A DNA stretch of 64,000 nt. It comes from Pseudomonas triticifolii (lineage in GTDB: Bacteria; Pseudomonadota; Gammaproteobacteria; Pseudomonadales; Pseudomonadaceae). Made by a program: the position numbers and the translations under genes. The stretch lies in NCBI RefSeq assembly GCF_014358015.1, contig NZ_JACONV010000001.1, positions 434,001 to 498,000 on the forward strand. Reading direction: 5' to 3'. Shown here piece by piece: positions 54,857 through 63,390 of this stretch; positions within the stretch are counted from its first letter, which is position 1; each line of letters begins with the position of its first letter. The notes under the pieces were generated by a model that ran no database searches, was not told the origin of the DNA, and saw only the letters and a list, made by a program, of their open reading frames with translations.

Positions 54857-55936
54857 TTATTTGCCGGCCTTGATTGACTCCCAGATGCCTTCGCGCAACT
54901 GATCCATCCTGGCCGAGATAGGGGCCATGGCAAACAGGCGGTCGAGCATGTCGGCGTCAGGATAGACGTCGGTGTCGCTCCACAGACCGGGCTTGATCAG
55001 GGCATCAGCCTTCTCGTTGCCATTGGCGTAATGCACGACATTGGTAATGCTGGCGATGACTTCCGGACGCAGCAGATAATTCAGGAACGCATACGCGGCC
55101 TTCGGGTTCGGCGCATCTTCGGGAATGGCGACCATGTCGAACCACATCGGCGCGCCTTCTTTAGGCACGACATAATTGATCGCAATCGCAGTGCCAGGCT
55201 GCGCTGCCTGTTCCTGAGCCTGTGAAATATCACCGGAATACCCCACCGCCACGCAAATCTTGCCTGTTGCCAGGTCGTCGATGTACTGCGACGAGCTGAA
55301 GTCACGAACATAGGGACGCACATCGCTCAGTACGGCCTGCGCCCGGACATAGTCTTCAGGCTTTTCACTGTGAGGATCAAGGCCCAGGTAATTCAGGGTG
55401 ATCGGCAGCATGGCCGGGGCGCTGTCGAGAATCGCAACACCGCACTGGGCAAGCTTTTTGATGTTTTCAGGCTTAAGGATCAGGTCCCAGGAATTGAGCG
55501 GAGCGTCTTTACCCAGCGCGGCCTTGACCATAGCCGCGTTATAGCCGATCCCGGTGCTGCCCCACAGATAGGGAAAGCCATGTTGATTGCCCGGATCGCT
55601 GGCATCCAGGGCCTTGAGCAATACCGGATTGAGGTTTTTCCAATTAGGAAGCTGGCGCTTGTCGAGGGTCTTGAGCAGACCTTTCTCGATCTGCCGCCCC
55701 ATAAAGTGAACCGAGGGAAACACAACGTCGTAGCCGGAGTGACCCGCTGTGAGCTTCGCGTTGAGCAGCTCGTTGGTTTCGAAGGTCTCATACCGGGTCT
55801 TGTAGCCCGACGCCGTCTCGAAATTTTTCAAGGTGTCCGGCGCAATGTAATCGGTCCAGTTGTAGATATTGACCGTTTCCGCTGCATGGCTGGTGGACGC
55901 CAGCAACATCAGTGCGGCAAGAGAAGTTTTACGCAT
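54857..55936 (-). CDS. Polyamine-type periplasmic binding protein (PotF/SpuD-like), no transporter genes adjacent
   Basis: A 359-residue spermidine/putrescine-type binding protein with a short signal peptide (MRKTSLAALMLLASTSHA). Family blocks: VNIYNWTDYIAPDTLKNFETASG, FPYLWGSTGIGYN and PNPKAAYAFLNYLLRP. GAGG lies eight bases before ATG. The usual PotGHI or SpuFGH partners are not in this window, so it either works with a transporter elsewhere or has another ligand. It converges on the sulfonate-type importer operon. Confidence 0.9.
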   Translation of the reverse strand: MRKTSLAALMLLASTSHAAETVNIYNWTDYIAPDTLKNFETASGYKTRYETFETNELLNAKLTAGHSGYDVVFPSVHFMGRQIEKGLLKTLDKRQLPNWKNLNPVLLKALDASDPGNQHGFPYLWGSTGIGYNAAMVKAALGKDAPLNSWDLILKPENIKKLAQCGVAILDSAPAMLPITLNYLGLDPHSEKPEDYVRAQAVLSDVRPYVRDFSSSQYIDDLATGKICVAVGYSGDISQAQEQAAQPGTAIAINYVVPKEGAPMWFDMVAIPEDAPNPKAAYAFLNYLLRPEVIASITNVVHYANGNEKADALIKPGLWSDTDVYPDADMLDRLFAMAPISARMDQLREGIWESIKAGK

Positions 55937-56275
55937 TGTTATTTCCTCAGGTCAATATCGACAGCTTGCCTCAGTCCATGACAGGGCTACAAGGCCTGCA
56001 GGAAAGCACCCAAGCACTACCCTATTTTGACGCAGATCAAACAATTGAAAAATTCTTGCCACGTCATAAAAAATTTTTCCAGCAATGCGTTGTCCGGTGC
56101 TACTTTTAGTCCTTGTCAGACCGTTCGGATAATACCGTAGGAAAGCAGAGTGATCAGGCGAGGATTTGCATCCGTGACCCGCCTGTCAACTGGGCCTTTG
56201 CAGGTTGCATCTCGGTCGGTCTTCCTACCCTTTGGAGCGAAGGAAGTGCTCGATTGAAACAGGTGGGCCATCGCT
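55937..56275. other. Intergenic region between the PotF-like gene and the DUF1652 gene
   Basis: 339 bases containing divergent promoters. An A+T-rich stretch with an inverted pair GAAAAATT (56047-56054) / AATTTTTC (56072-56079) lies about 110-140 bases from the PotF-like start. No coding character is seen. Confidence 0.4.
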
Positions 56276-56536
56276 ATGAACAAAGTCACGTTTCCCAACG
56301 CTTGCCAATTGATGCGCTGGCATTTTCATCCAGTTGGTTTTGAAGCCAGCATGGATGCGCCCAGCAGCATGATTGCCCGACTGTTTGATCGCGCCAGTGG
56401 CGAGACTGTTCTGGCCATCGCCGGACTACCCTGCGCTACGGTGATGAATGCGGCGGACGTCGAGCGGATCATCGAAGCCATTGAAGCCGAACTGGAGCTG
56501 TTCGGCGCGCATGTTCCGATAGCGAGTTTTTCTTGA
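56276..56536 (+). CDS. Small DUF1652 protein
   Basis: 86 residues matching the Pseudomonas DUF1652 pattern: CQLMRWHFHPVGFEASMDA, then LTVRLFD-like IARLFDRASGETVLAIAGL and a C-terminal helix IIEAIEAELELF. An AGGTGGG sequence precedes the ATG by about eight bases. DUF1652 proteins are small, cytoplasmic and restricted mainly to Pseudomonas; their role is unknown. It is convergent with the helicase gene, 11 bases away. Confidence 0.75.
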   Translation: MNKVTFPNACQLMRWHFHPVGFEASMDAPSSMIARLFDRASGETVLAIAGLPCATVMNAADVERIIEAIEAELELFGAHVPIASFS

Positions 56537-56547
56537 AGCGCCCGCAC

Positions 56548-59040
56548 TCATTCTGCCTGTGACGGCTTGCGCAGGTCCTCGAAGAAGGGTTTGTCAGCCG
56601 GCACTCGATCCGAGGCTTTGGGCATTTGCGGGTTGTCTGCGCCACTCGCGCTCTCGTCGAGATACCAGTAACAGTGGCGCGCAGCACGCGTGATGGCGAC
56701 ATACGCCAGACGCAACACCTCATCCTTCTGCGCGGTATCGTAAGGCTGCAGATCATTGGCCTCACCCAACGCTGCCAGGCGGTAAACCTGATTCTTATAA
56801 GGCGACACAGTCAGGTGCTGGCAATCCCCCAGCAGAAACACGGCATCAGCCTGCAAACCCTTGGAGCTGTGGTACGTCAGTGTTTTGATGCGACGCCCCT
56901 GAGCACCCTGCATCGAATCCGCATCGATCAACGCTTGCAAGCGTGGAGAAAAGCGGGTTTTTTCGCTGCTTTTTCGATACAGCAGCAGGATTGAGTCGCC
57001 ATCATCGTGGTGTTCGGCAATACGTTCGGCCAATTCATCCTCGTCGCGACTGAGTACCTTTACGGGTAACAACTCTTGAGGCGCACCGCTGGCTCGCGCC
57101 TTTTTGCCAGGAATCGCGGGGGCCGCACGGACGATATGCTCGGCAGCATCAATGATGTGCTGATGACTGCGATAGTTTTCACTGAGCATGACTTTGGTGG
57201 TCGCAGGCGACGAGAACTCCTTGGCGAACTCCATGAAGTACTTTGGCGAACTGCCGCGCCAGCCATAAATGGATTGCCAGTCATCCCCCACACACAGCAA
57301 CGAGGAGCGCTGAGCGATACGTCCGACGTGCATGGCCGGACCACGCCGACGAATCTCGCGCAGACACGTGCGGATCCAGGAGACGATCTGTGGCGAGACG
57401 TCCTGAAATTCATCGATCATCAGGTGAGACAAGGGACGCAGTACGGGGTCACTGACGTGCCTGAGGTTTTCCGGCGAGGTTTCGCCAAACAACGCGAACA
57501 TCCGGTTGTACGTCATGACCGGCGGCGACTGTGCCAGCAGGTGCTGCTCGAAGGCTTTCCAGAACAGGCTGAGCGCCTCGAAGAAGAATCGATCGGGATC
57601 ATCGCTGGCAAAACTCATCTCGGCCACCGCGCCTGGCACGTCCAGCCCCAGGTTCTCGATAAAGCTTGCTGCCGTCACGAAACAATCCAGCAGCGGTGCG
57701 GCGCCCAGCTCGCCCTTGACCCGATAGTCGAAACCCGGTCCGGCGACGGCAGACCCGGCCAGTGACTGCATCACCTTGCTCGCCGATTCGTAGTTATCCA
57801 TCCATATCAATGGCTTACTGCAGAAAGCTTGAAACAGGGTGCGCTTTATGACGCCCTCTGCCCAGACTGGCAACTTGGCACCGGGGCGCTTGAGTTGCTG
57901 ATCCTCACGGGCGTCGAGCCCCAGCACGACCCAGGCATCCAGCTCTGCAATGTAGCCGTGAAAATGAAAGGGAAAGCCATTTATTTCAATGACTTGGCGC
58001 ATAGGCTCAATGCCGTTTATAGGCCAGGCTTTCGCACGTATCCACAGGTCCTCGACCGTATCGCACCATTCTTCATCCCGTTTCGAAGACAGTTCGGTCA
58101 CCGCAGCGCGTTTCTGAACGTCAGGATGATCACGATCCAGCTCCTTGAGTTGCAAGGCATGGCGATACAGCGGTGCCATGACCTCTCGGAAGCGCTCATT
58201 GCTGGCGTAGAGATCGCGATAGCAGAGGTTCATCTGATGGCGCTGAGCGTCATTGATACGCAGATCGAACGGGTTGCTGTCGGCGTCCTCTTGCACAGGC
58301 GCCTGACTGTCCAGCGTCTCGAAGGCCCGTAACTGTTCGAACCCTGGCAAGCTGCGCACCAGCGGCAGAATACGTGAGTGGAACGTGCGTACCACTTCCC
58401 GCGCCTGCTTCTGGCTCAAGGCATGCCCCCACAGCGCCATGAGGTCGATCAGCTTGTTGATGAAGTCCTTGCGTGACTCGCGCGTGAAGGTCACGACCGT
58501 CATCGCGTCCAGTTCATACCCCAGATAATGATGCAGCAACAGAATGCGCAGCACCAACGAGGTGGACTTGCCCGCGCCTGCACCCGCGATCACATAAGTG
58601 GATGGCGTGTCGCTGAAGATCATTTTCCACTGCGCCGCACTCGGCTGGGCATGCACGGGAAGCTTTTCGGCTACGTCACTCTTGATGCGTTTTTTCAGCT
58701 CGGGCGTCAGGGCCAAACGCCAGTCATCGAACAAATGGTCGTCCACTTTTGGCCCACGATGCCTGGCAGGACGCGTGTCGCTGATCACCAGCACCTGACG
58801 GCCTTGTTCCTGACCATCCAGATAGCCGTCGGCATAACCTTCCCTGACACCCTCGATGTGCCCGTTCAGATAGCCATCGGCATGCCCCTGAAACCACGAC
58901 GGTGTGTGTTGCGAACCTAGCCCGGTCAGGCTGCGGCCAATCAGCCGCGACAACAGGCGCCTGAAGAACGGCAGTTGCTGAGGTGGAGTGAGGTCGACAT
59001 CCAGGTCAGGGGGAAGCGCAGAAGGCAGGTCGTCGGGCAC
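56548..59040 (-). CDS. UvrD-like superfamily 1 helicase with GxxxG-repeat N terminus
   Basis: An 830-residue SF1 helicase: Walker A AGAGAGKST (about residue 152), motif Ia VTFTRESRKDF, Walker B MIDEFQDVS, then GDDWQSIYGWRG, ENYRSH, TYHSSKGLQ and VAITRA. This is a UvrD/Rep/PcrA-type set. Before it, residues about 50-82 carry Gly every fourth residue (positions GHADG, GHIEG, GYADG, GQEQG), followed by a charged linker. No nuclease domain or adjacent nuclease gene is seen. The GTG start has GGAG five bases upstream. It may be a repair helicase or part of an unrecognised genome-maintenance system. Confidence 0.85.
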   Translation of the reverse strand: MPDDLPSALPPDLDVDLTPPQQLPFFRRLLSRLIGRSLTGLGSQHTPSWFQGHADGYLNGHIEGVREGYADGYLDGQEQGRQVLVISDTRPARHRGPKVDDHLFDDWRLALTPELKKRIKSDVAEKLPVHAQPSAAQWKMIFSDTPSTYVIAGAGAGKSTSLVLRILLLHHYLGYELDAMTVVTFTRESRKDFINKLIDLMALWGHALSQKQAREVVRTFHSRILPLVRSLPGFEQLRAFETLDSQAPVQEDADSNPFDLRINDAQRHQMNLCYRDLYASNERFREVMAPLYRHALQLKELDRDHPDVQKRAAVTELSSKRDEEWCDTVEDLWIRAKAWPINGIEPMRQVIEINGFPFHFHGYIAELDAWVVLGLDAREDQQLKRPGAKLPVWAEGVIKRTLFQAFCSKPLIWMDNYESASKVMQSLAGSAVAGPGFDYRVKGELGAAPLLDCFVTAASFIENLGLDVPGAVAEMSFASDDPDRFFFEALSLFWKAFEQHLLAQSPPVMTYNRMFALFGETSPENLRHVSDPVLRPLSHLMIDEFQDVSPQIVSWIRTCLREIRRRGPAMHVGRIAQRSSLLCVGDDWQSIYGWRGSSPKYFMEFAKEFSSPATTKVMLSENYRSHQHIIDAAEHIVRAAPAIPGKKARASGAPQELLPVKVLSRDEDELAERIAEHHDDGDSILLLYRKSSEKTRFSPRLQALIDADSMQGAQGRRIKTLTYHSSKGLQADAVFLLGDCQHLTVSPYKNQVYRLAALGEANDLQPYDTAQKDEVLRLAYVAITRAARHCYWYLDESASGADNPQMPKASDRVPADKPFFEDLRKPSQAE

Positions 59041-59169
59041 GCAGACTCCAGTGGTAGGCTCATGAGCATAAGGGACGCCTATGGTGGCCGGATTTGCGGT
59101 CGGGTTCCAGCGAAATGCTTTGTGGTCAGTGCGTTAGCCGATCAACTGCATGTAATGCCGTAAATGCTA

Positions 59170-60090
59170 TTACTGCGGCATCACGGCCTTTGGCACCAGT
59201 GCGCCCGGATGCTGAATGACGATACTGGCCAGTCGATGTCCTGCTTCGGCCGCCTGTTGCGGGTGTTCGCCCTTGAGCCGGGCCGCCAGATAAGCGGCGC
59301 TGAAAGAATCACCGGCGGCGGTGGTGTCCACCACGCGCTCGACTTTTTGCGTCGGGATCTCGAAACGCTTGCCACCGGTTTCGACCAGGCAGCTTTGGGC
59401 ACCGCGCTTGATGACGATTTCATCGATACCACGCCCTCGGTAGGCCGCAAGCAACTCGTCGGTGCTGGTGTACCCATAGAGCGCCTGCTCATCGTCTTCG
59501 GTCAGCAACGCCAGGTCCACATGCGGCAGACACGCCAGATACGCTTCGCGCGCCTGCTCCACGCTGGACCACAACCTGGGTCGATAGTTATTGTCGAACG
59601 CAACCTTGGCGCCCCGCGAGCGGGCCTTGGCAAGCATCGTCAGCAGGCGCGAGCGACCTACGGCACCCAGCACCGCCAGGGTGATGCCGCTGAAGTACAG
59701 CACGTCGTAGCTGGTCAACGCCGCAAGAATAGGTTCAGCGGCAGGTGTCATGAAGCAATCGCGTACGGCAGCTTCGTTGCGCCAGTACAGAAACCGCCGC
59801 TCGCCACTGGCATCGGTCTGAATGCAGTAAAGCCCCGGCAGACGTCCTGGCAAGCGTTGCACCTTGCCCAGACCGATGCCCTCTTGCGACCAGACCTTGC
59901 ACATGGCATCGCTGAAGCTGTCGTCACCCAGAGCCGTCACGTAATCCACCTGCCCGCTGCCCAGCAAACGCGCCAGATAGACTGCTGTGTTCAAGGTGTC
60001 TCCGCCGAAGCTCTGACGCAGGCTGCCGTCGGCATGCTGCTGCAGTTCGATCATGCATTCGCCGATCAAGGCGACACGTGGAAGGCTCAT
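59170..60090 (-). CDS. kdgK: PfkB-family sugar kinase, 2-keto-3-deoxygluconate kinase type (KdgK-like)
   Basis: A 306-residue PfkB kinase. N-terminal GECMIEL and FGGDTLNTAVYLAR are the KdgK signature; DTTAAGDSFSAAYL near residue 255 holds the catalytic Asp and anion hole. KdgK makes KDPG from 2-keto-3-deoxygluconate with ATP, feeding the Entner-Doudoroff aldolase. It is last in a six-gene minus-strand operon, 28 bases after the DSD1-type PLP enzyme that is proposed to provide the substrate. Confidence 0.85.
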   Translation of the reverse strand: MSLPRVALIGECMIELQQHADGSLRQSFGGDTLNTAVYLARLLGSGQVDYVTALGDDSFSDAMCKVWSQEGIGLGKVQRLPGRLPGLYCIQTDASGERRFLYWRNEAAVRDCFMTPAAEPILAALTSYDVLYFSGITLAVLGAVGRSRLLTMLAKARSRGAKVAFDNNYRPRLWSSVEQAREAYLACLPHVDLALLTEDDEQALYGYTSTDELLAAYRGRGIDEIVIKRGAQSCLVETGGKRFEIPTQKVERVVDTTAAGDSFSAAYLAARLKGEHPQQAAEAGHRLASIVIQHPGALVPKAVMPQ

Positions 60091-60118
60091 GTGGCGGTCA
60101 CTCCTCTGAACGCGTGAC

Positions 60119-61324
60119 TCAGAAATACGTGCTGAAGGGCTCGATTACCCGCAGGTCATCATCCACCAGACAACCTGAACGCCACTTGTCGAAGGTGAGA
60201 CATGGATGCGACGCGCCAAACGCGATGATGTCGCCGATCTTCAGCTCGCAACCGGGTGCCACGGTCATGAACGCGTGCTGATCCATGACAGCCGTCACCC
60301 TGCAGGCGCTGACATCATCGCCGCTGGCGGGCAATACACCTGCCTTGTAACAGCGCAAAGGTGTCGGCAATCCCGCATCGTAAGCCACGTCGCGCTTACC
60401 CATGGCGATGACGGCAAAGCCCGGCTCCGGCATGGACTGCACGTGGGCCCAGACTTCCAGCGCCGGACGCAGTGCTTCACTCAGCTCGGCACGCCGATCC
60501 AGCACGCAGCATTGCGCATCCTTGTAGATACCATGGTCGTGCACCACATAACTGCCGGGGCGCAGAACGCTGAGAAAACGCTCACGCACAGCCTGCGCGT
60601 CGAACGCTTCGGCAATCAGGTCATACCAGGCTGAACCCGAGGCGGTGACAATCGGCCGGTCCAGCGCGAATGCGCCCTTGTCCTGCAATTCGACCGCCAG
60701 ACGCACCATCGAAGCGGCGAACGCCTTGATGCCGCTGATCGCGTGATCACCATGAATCACGCCTTCGTAACCCTCGATACCCGTCAGCGCCAGTCCCGGT
60801 TGCGCCAGAACGGCATCTGCCAGCGCCAGGACTTCGGCCTCGGTGCGACAGCCACAGCGCCCGCCCGGCACGCCGTATTCGATCATTACGTTCAAACGCA
60901 GTCCGCGCTCGGCGAAAAAGCTGCCCAATGCGGCGACGTTGTCCGGGTGATCGACCATGCAGTGGAACTCGAAAGTCGAATCCGCCAGCAACCCGGCAAT
61001 CAGTGCCATGTTGGGCTGGCCGACCAGTTGGTTAGCCATCAGGATGCGCCTTACGCCATGGGCATACGCGGCCTGGGTCTGCACGGCAGTCGCCAGCGTC
61101 ATGCCCCAAGCGCCCTCTTCGATCTGCCGCCGAAACAGTGCAGGCACCATGCTGGTCTTGCCGTGGGGTGCCAGTTGCGCGCCACTGTTGGTCACGAAGG
61201 TCTGCATCCAGCGAATGTTGTGATCCAGCGCCGACTGGTGGATGACCAGTGCGGGCAGGCTTACATCGCTGACCAGATTGTCTCCCGGCTGGGCGAAACC
61301 CTTATCGATGACGGCAATGCTCAT
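60119..61324 (-). CDS. DSD1/D-threonine aldolase-family PLP enzyme, candidate D-glucosaminate dehydratase
   Basis: A 401-residue fold-type III PLP enzyme. Lys56 in LAPHGKTSM is the PLP lysine. The C-terminal metal-site pattern is DQHAFM and GASHPCLTFDKW, with His and Cys ligands as in D-serine dehydratase. Family members dehydrate D-serine or cleave D-threonine, and D-glucosaminate dehydratase of Pseudomonas has been placed near them. A KdgK gene follows and RidA, which clears the enamine/imine products of such enzymes, is encoded upstream. Together these suggest D-glucosaminate to KDG plus ammonia. Alternative: a D-amino acid deaminase. Confidence 0.75.
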   Translation of the reverse strand: MSIAVIDKGFAQPGDNLVSDVSLPALVIHQSALDHNIRWMQTFVTNSGAQLAPHGKTSMVPALFRRQIEEGAWGMTLATAVQTQAAYAHGVRRILMANQLVGQPNMALIAGLLADSTFEFHCMVDHPDNVAALGSFFAERGLRLNVMIEYGVPGGRCGCRTEAEVLALADAVLAQPGLALTGIEGYEGVIHGDHAISGIKAFAASMVRLAVELQDKGAFALDRPIVTASGSAWYDLIAEAFDAQAVRERFLSVLRPGSYVVHDHGIYKDAQCCVLDRRAELSEALRPALEVWAHVQSMPEPGFAVIAMGKRDVAYDAGLPTPLRCYKAGVLPASGDDVSACRVTAVMDQHAFMTVAPGCELKIGDIIAFGASHPCLTFDKWRSGCLVDDDLRVIEPFSTYF

Positions 61325-61348
61325 CAGTAATCTCCTGCTGAATCCAAG

Positions 61349-62131
61349 TTACTCGTTGATTCGACGCGCCAGACCGTTGGCACTGTCGATCAGTACCCGG
61401 CGATAGTCGCTGTAATGGGTCCTGGCGTCGGCGCGTGGCGCAACGATGCACAGGGTCGCAATACATTGACCCTGCTCGTTCTTGACGGGCGCGGCAAAAC
61501 AATGGGTGAAGGTGTCGGCCACGCTGTCGAAAGAAAAGAAGCCTTCCTCACCCGCTTTGCGGATTTCGCTCAGGAAGGTGTCCAGCGGCAGACGCTCGCC
61601 ACCCGGCAAAATGAAGTCTTCCGGGTCGATCAAATCGACGATCTCCTGATCACTGAGATGACTGAGCAACAAACGACCGGAAGCCGTCCAGGGAATCGGC
61701 GCGTTTTCACCGATGTCGGAGGAAATCCGGAAATGCCGCTCGCCCTCTTTCATCAGTGCCACCGTGTATTTACGCCCGTTGAGCAGACACATTTGCGCAG
61801 TTTCGCGGGTCTGGCTGACGATATCGCCCAGGCAGAGCTCGGCCTCGCGAGTGAAGTCAAAATGGCGCAAGTGCGCCTGGCCCAGAAAATACAACTGACG
61901 ACCGAGGTAGACGTGCCCGTCCCTGCCAACCGGTTCCAGAATCCGCCGCTCCAGCAGCGAGGCCACCAGTTCGTATACCGTCGACTTCGGACTGCCGATA
62001 CCGCTGGCAATCTCGTTGGGCCGCATGGGCGTGGCTTTTTCCTTGAGAAAATCGAGGATGTCGAACGCCCGATCCAGCCCACGGGCGCGGCGCTTGATGG
62101 TGTCTTCACTCGCTTGAGTCACATCGGTCAT
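61349..62131 (-). CDS. IclR-family regulator
   Basis: A 260-residue IclR protein with an N-terminal winged HTH (LDRAFDILDFLKEKATPM, IASGIGSPKSTVYELVASLLE) and a C-terminal GAF-like effector domain (GENAPIPWTASGRLLLS). It lies inside the six-gene operon, 24 bases upstream of the PLP enzyme gene, so it is likely autoregulated with the operon. IclR proteins commonly sense the pathway acid or ketoacid. The effector is inferred only from context. Confidence 0.9.
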   Translation of the reverse strand: MTDVTQASEDTIKRRARGLDRAFDILDFLKEKATPMRPNEIASGIGSPKSTVYELVASLLERRILEPVGRDGHVYLGRQLYFLGQAHLRHFDFTREAELCLGDIVSQTRETAQMCLLNGRKYTVALMKEGERHFRISSDIGENAPIPWTASGRLLLSHLSDQEIVDLIDPEDFILPGGERLPLDTFLSEIRKAGEEGFFSFDSVADTFTHCFAAPVKNEQGQCIATLCIVAPRADARTHYSDYRRVLIDSANGLARRINE

Positions 62132-62187
62132 TTGCTGCTATCCATAGTGTTGAGCCGCCAGCGCAAGTCGACGGCAAACCTGAGCCG

Positions 62188-62574
62188 CTACTTCTGCCGA
62201 TAGGCGATGCAGTCGATCTCGACTTTGCAGTCCACCATCATGTTGGCCTGCACACAAGCACGCGCCGGAGCGTGTTCGGGGGTGAAGTATTCGCCGAAGA
62301 CCTTGTTGAAGCTCCAGAAGTCTCGTGGATCCTCCAGCCACACGCCCACCCGAATGACGTCCTTGAGCTCATAGCCGGCTTCATCAAGGATCGCGATCAG
62401 GTTGCGCAGGGTCTGGTGCGTCTGCTCGACGATGCCACCGACGATGATCTCGCCATCCACCGCCGGGACCTGCCCGGACACGTGTAGCCAGCCATCGGCT
62501 TCGACCGCACGGGCGAATGGACGGGGCTGACCGCCTCCAGCAGTGCTGCCAGCACCATAACGGGTAATGCTCAT
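62188..62574 (-). CDS. RidA-family enamine/imine deaminase
   Basis: A 128-residue RidA/YjgF protein: GWLHVSGQVPAVDGE, VEQTHQTLRNLIAILDEAGYELKDVI and the active-site Arg in APARACVQA near residue 105. RidA hydrolyses the enamine/imine intermediates released by PLP dehydratases, which fits the DSD1-type enzyme encoded downstream. It follows the ABC ATPase gene by 24 bases in the same operon. Confidence 0.92.
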   Translation of the reverse strand: MSITRYGAGSTAGGGQPRPFARAVEADGWLHVSGQVPAVDGEIIVGGIVEQTHQTLRNLIAILDEAGYELKDVIRVGVWLEDPRDFWSFNKVFGEYFTPEHAPARACVQANMMVDCKVEIDCIAYRQK

Positions 62575-62598
62575 GGGGGTTCTCCTTCTTGAAACGTA

Positions 62599-63390
62599 TT
62601 AAAACCGGATGTTTTTGAGAAATTCGCTCAGACGTGTCGATTTGGGTTGCTCGAACACTGTCTTGGGCGGGCCCTGCTCTTCGATACGGCCCTGATTCAT
62701 GAACACGATCTGATCAGACACTTCATAAGCGAAACGCATTTCATGCGTCACCAGCAACATGGTCATGCCTTCTTCCGCCAGGTCCTTGATGACATTCAGT
62801 ACTTCACCGACCAACTCAGGGTCGAGCGCCGACGTCACCTCATCGAACAGCATCAGGCTCGGGTTCATGGCGATGGCGCGGGCAATCGCCACCCGCTGTT
62901 GCTGCCCACCCGACAACTGGCCTGGAAAATGATCGCGCCTGGACAACAGACCGACCCGATCCAGCCACTTCTCGGCCAGTGCCACCGCCTGATCCTTGGG
63001 CATCTTCTTGACCTTGAGCAGCCCCAACGTGACATTCTGCAAGGCACTCAAATGCGGAAACAGGTTGAATTGCTGGAAGGCCATGCCGGTCATCGCCCTG
63101 TGCTGGGCGATGAGTCGTTCCGGATGGCGAGTGCGCTTGCCGTTGATGTCGCTGTACCCAATATCCTGACCTTCCAGACGGATATGCCCGCCTTGAAATT
63201 CTTCCAGCAGGTTGACGCAGCGCAGCAGCGTGGTTTTGCCCGAGCCGCTGGAGCCGATCAGGGTCACGACGTTACCTTTCTGCATGCGCAGATCGACGCC
63301 CTTGAGCACTTCGACAGTGCCGTAGGACTTGTGCAGACCCTCAATGCTGAGCAACGCAGGCGCAAGGGCTTTGGATTGAGTCTGTGTCAT
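62599..63390 (-). CDS. Amino-acid-type ABC transporter ATPase (GlnQ/HisP class)
   Basis: 263 residues: [19 protein letters not shown]-loop [25 protein letters not shown] and [14 protein letters not shown]. The class serves polar amino acid importers and related molecules. The ATG overlaps the permease stop (ATGA). With the permease it would import a polar amino acid or amino-sugar acid for the downstream catabolic enzymes. A binding-protein gene was not seen and probably lies beyond the window end. Confidence 0.93.
   Translation of the reverse strand: MTQTQSKALAPALLSIEGLHKSYGTVEVLKGVDLRMQKGNVVTLIGSSGSGKTTLLRCVNLLEEFQGGHIRLEGQDIGYSDINGKRTRHPERLIAQHRAMTGMAFQQFNLFPHLSALQNVTLGLLKVKKMPKDQAVALAEKWLDRVGLLSRRDHFPGQLSGGQQQRVAIARAIAMNPSLMLFDEVTSALDPELVGEVLNVIKDLAEEGMTMLLVTHEMRFAYEVSDQIVFMNQGRIEEQGPPKTVFEQPKSTRLSEFLKNIRF

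Noticed and set aside
56548..59040. A phage-defence island around the UvrD-like helicase
   Set aside because: No nuclease, methylase or other defence genes are adjacent; the flanks are housekeeping and catabolic genes.
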